Assembly (NCBI RefSeq): GCF_004193775.1
Contig: NC_041021.1
Span: 878,001 to 942,000 of the forward strand
Source of the DNA: Glycine soja
Lineage: Eukaryota > Streptophyta > Magnoliopsida > Fabales > Fabaceae
Length of the DNA stretch: 64,000 nucleotides
Direction: 5' to 3'
Positions 34,245 to 45,200 of the stretch are shown here, one piece after another. Numbering within the stretch: the first letter of the stretch is position 1; each line of letters opens with the position of its first letter. The notes beneath the pieces are model-generated. The model searched no databases, was not told the origin of the DNA, and saw only the letters and a list, made by a program, of their open reading frames with translations. The translations under genes were made by a program, and so were the position numbers.

Positions 34245-36074
34245 CTATGTCACAAGGAAGCTCTCTTTCATCCACCTTGCCTGAATTTGCAACCCGGCAT
34301 CTTTAAAAGCATTCCAAGCAGATTGGTACAACCTCTGATCTAGTCTTGTTCCTTCTGCTTTCATGTCTTGTAAAAGTTTCACCAATTCATCAACCAGACC
34401 AACTTTAGAGAACACACCAACCATTATACCTGCCATGGCCCTATCAATAAGCCCTCCATTCATCCTATACTCATTGAAAAACTTCACACAGGTTTCAAAC
34501 TCACCTGCTTTACTATAAGCACCAATGATGCTAGTATAACTCACCTTATCCGGTGCTACCCTTCTTCTCTTCATTTCTTTCCACAGCTTCTCAAGCTGCT
34601 TCAAATTCTTGTCCCTCCCATGCATGTCTATCAAGGAGTTATAGATCCACACATTTGGTTTGCACCCTCTTTCTTTCATCTTGGCCACCAACTTCATCGC
34701 GCTTCTCACCCTCCCCGTTCTTCCATACATCACAATCATGGTAGAGTAAGCATAAACACATTTATCAAACCCCTTTTGCTCCATCTCTAAAAACACCTCT
34801 TCTGCTTTGCTATATTGCCCGAGACGCCAATATGCATTTATAACCGAAGCATAGGTGACTTGACCCGATTCATAGCCCTTGGAAATCAGCTCCTCAAAAA
34901 CCTTAACCGCAGCCAAAAACCCTCTTTTCTTGCTGAAGCCATTGACAACAGTACATAGTATACAATCAGAAACCTTGACATCTGCATCCTCCATTTCCTT
35001 GACAACTTCCAAAGTCTTCTCCAACAAACCTTCTTCAATATACATATGCACAAGCTTCAAATAGACCTCAGGATCCTTTATCGTCATTTTTCCTTTAGCT
35101 TCTCTTAGAAGTTCCTCAGCCACGACAACCTCACGCAAACTCGCAAACGAGTATATCAATTTAGAGTAAATTGAGTATTCAGAAATTCCTTTCTTAGCCA
35201 TCTCTGTAAAGAAATCAAGCGCTTCGAAAGCTCTTCCATGCCTCGCTAATGACTCACATAGAATCACATATATCTGAGCCAAATAACTTGAACCTCTTAA
35301 CTTCCTACTCTCAAATTCACGAAACAACTGAACCACCTTCTCACACTCATTGAGCTTAGAGTAAGCTTCCATAATGTGTAAATAACCTCTCGAATCGAGA
35401 ACAACATTACTCGATTTCATTCTTTCAAACACCAAAACAGTGTTCCTAAACATATGCAGCTTGTTGTAACTTCTCATGGCAGAACTAAAAGCCAAGAAAG
35501 CAACCTTACTATCATCTTTAAAAACATAAAGCAGAGACTCAGCAACCCTGAATTTCCTATGCTCAATGCAAAACTTAACCAACCTAGAGCAAGTAGCCCT
35601 ATCAGGCAACACATGGTAAACCTTAAAGTCTTCTGAAACAGACAAAATGGAACCCCAACTCTTCAAACTCACCAAGTACCTGATCACGTGCTTCAGTGTT
35701 GGCTTCTCGGGTCTAAACTCTGGTCTCTCTTTCAACCTTTGGTAGTAGTCAAAAGCAAGTTCTTTAGTCTTTGGATCCTCAAACAACCCACATAAGAACT
35801 CGTTCAAGTTCTCAGGTTCTGGCTTGGAATATTGTTTCTGAACATCAGCAGCGAAGTTAACATCTACAACATGGATGATGGTGGGGGTGTTGGAAGAAGA
35901 AGGTTCTTCTTCCAAGATGGGTGTGGGAGAAGCTGAGAAATTGGCATGGAAGAAGAAGAAACGTCGGTGGTGGTGGGAGGGTGAGACAGTGTGCAAAGAA
36001 GGGAAGTGGCACGTGGGGATGATGGGTGCATGCACGTGATGGGGTGGTGGTGTTCTGCAAAATTGAGTATTCAT
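34245..36074 (-). CDS. PPR protein, probably chloroplast-targeted (At5g13770-like)
   Basis: Intronless, 609 residues. The first 50 residues are rich in His, Pro, Ser and Phe and poor in acidic residues, fitting a transit peptide. After a linker with EDPKTKELAFDYYQ near residue 110, roughly a dozen P-type repeats follow, many divergent. The clearest are YASVINAYWRLGQYSKAEEV, YSTMIVMYGRTGRVRSAMKL and PNVWIYNSLIDMHGR, with a final block QSAWNAFKDAGLQIQARWMK. The length and C-terminal wording match my memory of the Arabidopsis chloroplast protein At5g13770. RNA binding is inferred from the family; the target is unknown. Confidence 0.85.
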   Translation of the reverse strand: MNTQFCRTPPPHHVHAPIIPTCHFPSLHTVSPSHHHRRFFFFHANFSASPTPILEEEPSSSNTPTIIHVVDVNFAADVQKQYSKPEPENLNEFLCGLFEDPKTKELAFDYYQRLKERPEFRPEKPTLKHVIRYLVSLKSWGSILSVSEDFKVYHVLPDRATCSRLVKFCIEHRKFRVAESLLYVFKDDSKVAFLAFSSAMRSYNKLHMFRNTVLVFERMKSSNVVLDSRGYLHIMEAYSKLNECEKVVQLFREFESRKLRGSSYLAQIYVILCESLARHGRAFEALDFFTEMAKKGISEYSIYSKLIYSFASLREVVVAEELLREAKGKMTIKDPEVYLKLVHMYIEEGLLEKTLEVVKEMEDADVKVSDCILCTVVNGFSKKRGFLAAVKVFEELISKGYESGQVTYASVINAYWRLGQYSKAEEVFLEMEQKGFDKCVYAYSTMIVMYGRTGRVRSAMKLVAKMKERGCKPNVWIYNSLIDMHGRDKNLKQLEKLWKEMKRRRVAPDKVSYTSIIGAYSKAGEFETCVKFFNEYRMNGGLIDRAMAGIMVGVFSKVGLVDELVKLLQDMKAEGTRLDQRLYQSAWNAFKDAGLQIQARWMKESFLVT

Positions 36075-36814
36075 TCTGCAGAACTTGAAATGGCCATCAC
36101 AGTAGTTGTTGTTGTTGTGGTTTTTGTTTGGAAGAGAAAAACTTTAAGATTGAGGATTGTTGTGGTTTAATTGGGTTCTCATACATAGATAGATAGATAG
36201 ATGTCATGGCATTATCTGAAGTACGATATCTTAGAAACATGTGGATCTAGTTAGCCACTCAAAAAATGACGTGTGGTGTGGGACAATCACAAACATACTA
36301 TTTTCAGATTCCCACCAATGACGAACGTTAATGTTTTCTAGCCATAACCCATATTCCATTTTATCTGTTCAAAGTCAAATGAAAATTTATTTTGTGCGAC
36401 ATCACTGTATTTATGAACAGTGGTGGCTTGTTTATCCATAGCCAAGTTATATTTAATAAATTCTAAACATTTAAAAAATACTAGTTAATATTTTTAAAGT
36501 ACTAGTAGTGGTTGGGGGAGAAAATTAATTTATTGTTTAAAATTTGCAAAAGATATTGTTTTTTAAAATTTTATCATTGTTTGATTAATGTTTTTTTAAC
36601 TAAAATAAAACAATGTTGATGTTGAAAAAGAATAATCTGATTAAATATAATTATATTTAGCTAACCTTAAGATACTCAACAACTTTTTTAATTCTAATTT
36701 TTATATATTGTTTCTTGTAAAAAAAAAAAAACAAACTCATTCAAATGTTTTGAAATGAAATACAGTAACCTGGAAATGTGTAGCAAGTATCCAAAGGTAC
36801 CGAAATTTGACAAA
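36075..36814. other. Promoter side of the second PPR gene and intergenic DNA
   Basis: Short (GTT)n (about 36103-36118) and (ATAG)n (about 36186-36201) runs lie just upstream of the gene, and AT-rich DNA follows up to the LTR-like element. Confidence 0.5.
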
Positions 36815-36819
36815 GTAAT

Positions 36820-38173
36820 TGTTAACCGAGTGGTAAATGTACCAATTTTGTGATAAGCAATAAAGTACTTAAAATTTTGAGTATCGAATCCACGAATTTT
36901 GTTTGTATTTAGATTGATGCAAACTCAATTATTAAGCAATGAAAAAAGAAATAAAATAATTGATAAAGAAAGATAGGAGATAAGATAAATATTAAGAAGA
37001 AAAGATAAATATAAGAAGAAAAAAATAGAAGATAGAAAAGATAAAATATTTAAATTAAAAGATGATAAAGATAAAAGAAAATAGAAGATAAAGAAAAATA
37101 AGATAAGAAAAGTAAAAAATAAGAATAAAAGATAAGATGAAGATAAAGAAAGATAAGATGTTGGGACCTAGTCTGCCTTAGCCTAAGATGTATTATTTTA
37201 AATTTTTCTCTATCAAATTGGTGAATTTTTCCTACCTTAATATGCTCAACCCGGGTCTCTCACGATCAAGAGCCTAATTTATATTTTCTCTCCCAAATCT
37301 CTTTACAAAGATGAAATCATAAACATGTATGCAAGAGACAACAAAGTAACTCTGTCCTTAGAAATGCAATGTTGAGATACCTTCTCCTGTAGATATTATC
37401 ATTTCCCAATGAATAACCCTTAAAACTAATGCATGTAAGACATTCCTTGTATTTCTATAAAGGATGATTGTCTCTCGAGTGACTAATCCCTAAAGATGAT
37501 GCAAAAATGAATGATACATGAACTTAAAATAAGAAAGAATAATAAGAAATAGGAAAGAAAACATCTGATTGTATTGATAGATATAAAACATTACAATACA
37601 TCTATTGACTTTTTAGATCTGTAAGACCCTAATTAAGGGGGGTTTTAGTCTCTCATTGTCATGAGAGACTTTTACACTTTAGGAGGTTGAGATGGATGGA
37701 AGAAGATGATGGATGACTAAAGAGGGAGGGTTCCCCCTAAGGGATAGACCCAGTACGTGGGTTGTGAGACTCCATGTCTTTTTCTTCTGCTTCCTCCTCT
37801 TTATATAGGCACTAGGGTACCTTAATTTTTATGTTGACTTCGGACTTAGCACGAACTTTCACGCTAAGCGTGTCTTTGGGTTTCTTCGTGGACTTTTTTT
37901 GCGCTAAACGTGTGTTGTGCTCTGGACCTGTCTTGCACGTTAAGCGAATTTTTCAATTCTTCCAATTTTTCTTCAAGACTTTTTCTTCCAATTTTTGTAT
38001 TAATTTTTTCTCTAAAGCATTTGAAATCTTCTTCTTTTAAATTTTGCTAGTAAAAAATAACAAAGATGTTAATTTCTTCATTATTTCATTAAAAATAATA
38101 ATAAAATAAAGAAATTACACTTACTTATTAATTCAAATTGACTATCAAATTAACTTATATTTTACACCTATCA
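36820..38173. mobile_element. Solo-LTR-like element with 5-bp target duplication
   Basis: The element begins TGTTAACCGAG and ends CACCTATCA, that is 5'-TG...CA-3'. It is flanked on both sides by GTAAT (36815-36819 and 38174-38178), as expected for LTR integration. It is 1354 bases long with no gag-pol frame, so either a solo LTR left by recombination or a very short non-autonomous element. Inside are a purine-rich GATAA tract (36940-37160), a TTTATATAGG box (37800-37809) that could be a plus-strand TATA, several near copies of CGCTAAGCGTG (37848-37945), and AATAAA words near 38100. These favour plus orientation, weakly. Confidence 0.75.
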
Positions 38174-38178
38174 GTAAT

Positions 38179-39216
38179 GAATAATTGCTCTTTGACAAAC
38201 TAATGTTATTTTTCATACTATTAATTCAATCACTTTTTCATCTCGTTAAAAGAATTTAAATTTTCAACTAATTTTTTGTAGGCAATTACATTAAATAATG
38301 TTACATCACAAGCATCTTATTTTACTTTATTTCTTATTCGGCATTAGAACCATTTATGTCGTAATGGAACAAAAAAAATAGTATTATATACATAACAATT
38401 ATTTGCTCTCATTGTATTCAGCTAAAAAAATTCTTGACGTTTTAATGTCGTGTATATCAATTCAAAACTACCATTCAACCAGGAAGTCATACCAAACATT
38501 CAAATACTAAGTAGCTGATAATTCACACTAACACCAATTGACAATTGAATGACTGTTTATGAAGAAGCAGGTTCACATTATCGCTTAAGATTCCACAACC
38601 AAGCATAGCAGCAACTTTTTAATAATCACTTCATCAAATCTAAAGCAAATCTGACCCAGGTATGCAAATCTTCAAAATGTCATCATATAGAAAACACGTA
38701 CTGAAATGCTTGTTTTCTTTTCTTTTCTTTTTTTCTTTTACTTTCTTTTGGTTGTATCTTAGTAATCATGATAGTATTTAGTATTCAAACGTGGTAATTT
38801 CAAGGGGGAACATTTCATCTAGGAAGACTCCGATTCCGAATGAATTTTAATGATCAAACTAAAGAATCAAATCTGTAAAAACAAAAACTAAAGCTCCACT
38901 AAAGAAATGAAATTAGGGATATAGTGCAGAAATTAATGTAGTAAGTTAATATGAGTGAGAAATCAAAGGGGCAATACATTTTACGAACTCGTAGCAGTTC
39001 AAAACACTAATTATACAAGATATCACTATATCCCCTTCTCCCAATTATCATCGTGTCGAAATGCTGGATCGCAAAACTAAACCATAATGTTCTAGAGACA
39101 AAGCATACAAGCTTTGCCACCGAACATAGAAGACTGACTTGTCTCTACTCTAAAAAATTACCCTTGGAGAGTGATAATCATTCAAGAAAATAGTGAACGA
39201 TTGATAAATCCCCTTT
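38179..39216. other. Intergenic, 3' flank of the TOM1-like gene
   Basis: No gene supported. A pyrimidine-rich tract lies at about 38710-38750. Confidence 0.5.
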
Positions 39217-42200
39217 TCAGCGAATTGGGTGATATTGTGTGATACCACGCTTAGGTGGAAGCTTCCTCAAAATGAAAAGGACCAAAGAAGAAGGCAATAT
39301 TTCCACCACCTGCAGCAAGAATGGGAAAACAGTAAGAGGAATAGAGTGGGAGACACTTTCTAGTAGAAGACATACAAACACCTTTCTCAATTGCTTATCC
39401 TTGAGATGGAGGTTTTATTATTTTAAAGTAGAGATGGAGGTTCATACAACAATTTATACAATCTCTTTTCTTTGTGTCTATCTCCCTCCACCCCATTATT
39501 TATTACATTCAGACTTCTATCTTTTCTCTCTTTATATCTCTCGGTTGTACAACTTGAATAATTTGTTATACAGGAAGCATTTCTCTTTAAAGTATTATAG
39601 AGTAAAGCATTTCAAAAAACATGGTAAAAAATGCTATTATCGATACCTCACAATAGCAATCCAATACCCTTCCAAATGGAAATCAGAATATCAACATCAG
39701 AGTATCAATAGGCAATATTTTGAGAAACAACATCTCTGTGGTTGAAAAGTTGTTCAAGAGATATCCTCACTATGAATTGGTGGGGGTTTTGAAACGGATG
39801 ATTTGTTATCCAATTTAGCTCAATTTCCATTTTGGTTGCAGGTAAAAAAAATCTTATCAGAACTAAAGGCTAACGGTAATGCCAAACACCAGAAAGCAAA
39901 GTTGAATTTAAGTAACTAACAGTTCAGGTTAGAAAAAAAATATAGGCAGAGGATATGTCAGAGCTTTCCTCACCTCACTCAGCTTAAAGAAAAAGTAACC
40001 AGACTAGTATAAAACAGACCCAAAAATACAAATGATAACTAGTATAGTGGCATCTCTGTGAGGAGCCAATGGCCTCAGAGCCTAGTGGCATCTCTGTTTG
40101 CCAAGGGGGGCTGACGCTGTGGTGTTCAAAGTTGGCGTTTCAATCACCCAACACACCATTTACCCAATTTCCCACCTATATTCCCTTATTTCCCTCCTAT
40201 ATAAAAATGGTCTTCTACCATACCAATAATTTAAAAGAAACAGTAAGGAGTATGGCAATATAAGTACCAAAATAAGGGAAGGAACACAAACATCTTACCA
40301 GGTAATATATGAAGTTTAGAATAGGATGATCCAAAACATCAAGGTTCGCATTTTTATCAAATGCATTAAAACACATCTGATACAACAAAATACAATCAAA
40401 CTCAATTTCGAAACCAAGCAAACAGGAAACACTATGAATTAAAAATAAAAAGGGGCCCACCACAATGCATCTGACAAGGAAACATAAAAAACATATGGTT
40501 GTCACATATCCAACCTACAAAAGAAACATGTAGATTGTTAGAATATATAAAAAAATATTTTTAGATTTTCTACAAATATCCATCTAGCTATCATGTTATA
40601 TTATTATTCAGAGACTCTAATATCTCTTTTTCCTTCTTTCTCTCTCTCTCTCTCTCTCCTTTTTAACTATAAAAGCCCTATAATTTTAACATTTTTTTTT
40701 TGGTCAGAAAAAGTATTATATATATATATATAAACAGTACAATTAGTACTAGAATCTGTACATCCCAGTGTGCAAGTTGTCAATGAAAGATTATGGTATG
40801 GAAATATGCAATATATATTAGAATACCATAATCCCCACCCCTAAATACTGGAAAGCGGAAACAACCATTACAAAAAATATCTATGGCCTAGTCCCGCCCT
40901 TGTACAAGAAGCCAGATTTAAATATCATTGTCTAAATATCTAAGCCACAACCAGCAGAAGAAAATTGCATCCTCCATCAATTTCTGTCCATTAAACTCCT
41001 CAGTTGAGAAAACAATTCTATTTCTGAGATTCCAAATGCACCATGTGAGGGAAGCCCACCAAATCCACTATCTGTTTTGGATTATTTCTGGTGCCTTACA
41101 ATAAGAATGTTGAAGAAAGTGTTCCTTAGGTGATGCAGGGAACATGGTTACAGTTTCTGTCCATGCAAGGCTCTCCCACCAAAAAAGACATTATTCTTTT
41201 GCATCCAAAAAAAGTGTGGGATGCTCGAACAAAACGGGCAGAAATAATCATCTAACATCACATTTCTTCTTCTTAGGTTTGCTCTTTTTGGCAATCTGTC
41301 CCTCACCAACCCCCGAACAAAGTGTGCAACCTTGCTTGGGATTTTCATTTTCCAGATGATTGTGAATGCCCCATCATCGTTCTCATCCGCCACCACTTCA
41401 TTAAGCAAATGAAGTCTGCTTCCCTCTAAATACAGCCCACTCACATCCCCTTTCCAAATCCATCTGTCTTGTAGGTTAGGCTGAATCCTCAATATCCTCC
41501 ATAAAGCTGGTTGCTAATTCCATTTTCCCTTCCAGCATCATTCTCCGTCACTCAAAATTTCATTCCCATGATTCCCCCACCTCAACGCCCATCTGCTGAA
41601 TAGTGTGGTGTTGCTGTTGCAATATGCAATTCTCATCCGCCACCACTTCATTAAGCAAATGATATCCACTTCCCACTAAATACAGCCCACTCACATCCCC
41701 TTTCTAAATCCATTTGTCTTGTTGGTTAGGCTGAATCCTCAACTCCTCAATATCCTCCATAAAGCTGGCTGCTAATTCCATTTTCCCTTCCAGCATCATT
41801 CTCCGCCACTCAAAATTTCATTCCCATGATTTCCCCACCTCAATGCCTATTTGCTGAATAGTGTGGTGTTGCTGTTGCGATATGTAATAGACTCTGGTAC
41901 TTTTCCATCAAAAGCAGCCTGTCCTCCCTCTACCAATCTTTCCAAAACTTTATCCGCAACCCACATCCTATTTTCCACTTCACACCATCATTGAGCCACC
42001 CACCTTCCTCTTCTGATCCACACACCACATAAGTCCCACCATCATATCAACTCCTTATGATTCCTCCTAGCCTCATCTAAATTTCTCCATCCCCCATACT
42101 TCGACTCCAAAACCTTTGCCCATAAAGCGCCAGTATGCTGAAATAAGTTCCAACGCCATTTACCAAGTAGTGCTCGGTTAAAAGACACAAGATCCTTCCA

Positions 42201-45200
42201 ACGCCATTTCATAGTCGACTTTAAAGACTATACAACTTTTTCTTCCCCTTTTTGCTTCATCAAAAGCCTCATTAGCAACCCCACGTTGTGCAAAAGATGT
42301 CTCCCCTCTATAAAGGCGCTCTGACGTTCATCAATGATAGTGGCCATAACCTTCTTAAGTCTTCTAGCTAGGATTTTGGCGACAATCTTGTAAATATAGC
42401 CTATCAGAGAGATAGGTATGTAATCATTTAGATTTTGGGGATCCCAAACCTTTGGAATCAAAGTCAAGAAGGAGACATTACTGCCTTTTGGGAAGCACCC
42501 ATTTACATGACATTCAACCAAGAAGCATAGGACATCTATTTTCATTACGTCCCAAAATTCCTTAATGAATTTAAAATTTAGTCCATTAGGTCCTGGACTC
42601 TTGAAACTTCCACATTCGCACACCGCTGCCCTTACCTCATCCTCCTCAAATCAGGCCACCAATTTAGCATTTTTCTCCTGATTAATGGTCTTGAATTCTA
42701 CACCACCCAATCTTGGTCTCTCGAATGATGATTCTTCAAACCTTTCCATAAAGAATTGTTTGACTTCCTCCCTTACTCTGTTTGGCTCCTCCACCCAACA
42801 TCTGCCAATAAAAATCTCTCGCAACATGTTTTTGCGTCGTTTCCAATTGACAATCATGTGGTAAAATCTTGAATTGCAGTCCCTCTTTCAACCACTTTAT
42901 TCTTGCTTTTTGCCTCATAATGGATTCTTTTGAGTGCGTAGTCACCCAAACTTCTTCCTGCAGCTCCTTCCTCAACCTGATTTCCTCCTCAGTCAGATCT
43001 CTTTCCTCCCTTTTCTTTTCCAAGTCATTGAGTTTTTGCTCTGCCCTCTTTAGCTTCTAGTGGATATCCCCAAACTGCTCTCTATTCCACACCTTTAATC
43101 TCTGTTTCAACAACTTCAATTTTTCTTTTAATACATAGCCTCCCCACCCTAGTACTGGCACTCTCTCCAGCAATCCCGAACTGTCTTCCTAAAGGATTTA
43201 TCTTGAAACCAGCAGTCTAGAGTCTTAAATGGCTTCGGGCCCCAATCAGCAATGATTGATTTCAGCAGAATTTGACAATGATCTAAGTAATTCCTATCCA
43301 ATATGAATTGTGTACTTCCACTCCATTTAGAGAACCATTCAGCAGATATAAGAATCCTATCCAACCAGCTTTTAGCTGTCCTATTTGGCCTATACCAAGA
43401 GAATTTACACCCTACACTTGACACATCCTCAACTTCTAGATCCGCTATCCAATCATTAAATTCTGTCATGACCCCCCCCCCCCCCCCCCACCTTGCTCTC
43501 TTTGGCCAACCCTCACTTGTTCTAATTGTCTCCTTACATAGTTGAAATCGCCAACAATACACCACAATTTGACATGACTTGCATTTCTTAATTGTTTAAT
43601 CTGATCCCACAAGATTCTTTTTAAGTTTGCATCACAAGGGGAGTATGTATTTACAATTGTGATTTTTGCGCCATCATCCTTCCAAATACCTTCTAGTGAA
43701 ATTAAGTCCACTGCCAATAAGCTCCTTCTTTGGTACAAAAGATGATTCACTCCATATACATAGGATGCCTCCAGCACTGTTCACTGCTGGACTGGTTGCC
43801 CATTTCACCTCTAAATCCCCCCACAAAGCCTGACATGTAGTTCTGTCCACCATTTCCTTCTTAGTTTCACGTAGACATAGCATATCAACTTGTTCATTTA
43901 CCACCAGTTTCTTTACTGCTCCCCATTTAACACCCCTCCCCGAACCTCTAATGTTGTAGGTAATTATCTTCATTGATCACCCTCCCTATTTCCCAACTTC
44001 TCAAATTTAGACTTATCTCTTCCATCTAAAGCAACCATTCTAGTCAACACTCCATTTTCATCTCTTCCATCTAAAGCTCCCATGTTTTTAGCCAATTCCC
44101 ATGTGCACGCAACATCCATCATAGCATCACATCTTCTCGGGCTCTTGTATATAGAACTTGAAGTTGACCCCTCATTATGCACCCCTTTCATATTGGCATC
44201 CCACATGGCCCTATAATTTTAACATGATATCTAAGTAGTACCATCCAGCATGATATGGTCTTGACACTAGTTGCCTGCTGAGTTTCCTAGCATCTGAAAA
44301 AGTGTCTTTACCTTTATCTCTTTGACAAACCCTAACTGCAGTAGTAGTTGGGAGCAAAGTTTTGTCATGTCTCAATTCTGGCATTCTCTTCCCTCTCAAT
44401 ACCTCAGATTTGGCAACATACCTTCCTACAACAATCTTTCTAGTGGTGACTTTTCTACTTACAGACACTCTGGTGACTTTTCTTATTATTGTGGGATGTG
44501 GATCATAGAGATGGTGATTTTTCTATGCAACTTATGAACCATAGTCATTCTACTGAGTTATCTTTCCAACGATGCTTATGTCTCTAGCACGAGTTACCGT
44601 TTCAACAAAGTTTTGTGGAGCCCACTTTATATTTATGTCATTTTCTAAATTGCATTCTCCTGATTAATATATTATTCAAGTGATTTTTCATAATATATAT
44701 ATATATATATATATGCACACACATTAATATTTGTCTATCAATACTCCACAACGAGCTATTTATATTTACTTTTTGTTCTTATGATTTAAATTTCCTTTCA
44801 GCTTTTTCTTTTCTAGTTAGCTTGCTAGTCACACATTTATGTTTTAGTAAGTTACTCATTACTTTCTCTATATAGGAACATGACATAGCTAGAATTATTT
44901 GATGACCTTATATTTCTAAATTTAGGTAATTTAATTATATCAAGACATTTCATATATAAGCTATGAGCTTATGTATTGTATTTTCAAAGTGAAGCATTTT
45001 GGTGTACAAGAAAAATTAAGATTAACTAGAATGTGAAAAGATAAAAGTAATATAATTACTTAAGATAAAATTGAACATCAATTTTTTAGGTGCGTTGTTA
45101 GAGAGGACTTCATAGGCAATTGGTAAATTCCATAACCTCAACCCAAAATAGAGCTACTATTATTATTAATTAGTGACCTTCAATTTGTATTAGTAATGCT

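Larger units (their letters stand above)
40693..44207 (-). mobile_element. 5'-truncated, internally deleted L1-type LINE in intron 8 of the TOM1-like gene
   Basis: Read on the minus strand: a remnant ORF1 end (44206-43970) whose TGA overlaps the ATG of ORF2 (43973); the ORF2 endonuclease with [19 protein letters not shown] and SWLDRIL; and a reverse transcriptase part with SPGPNG (usually PGPDG), LTLIPK and RQSAFIEGR (about 42620-42230). The frame then jumps from the start of the KVDYE block straight to [24 protein letters not shown] text, so the palm with the catalytic Y-x-DD is gone. Near the 3' end there is a zf-RVT segment (41492-41148). Frames are broken in several places. Poly(A) and an 18-bp target duplication mark both ends. 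The orientation is the same as the host gene. Confidence 0.9.

Noticed and set aside
39239..39745. A 168-codon plus-strand frame
   Set aside because: It overlaps the last TOM1-like exon in antisense and otherwise covers intron DNA. Composition is irregular and no domain is seen.
43303..43545. Plus-strand frames over the LINE
   Set aside because: They are shadows of LINE ORF2 on the minus strand.
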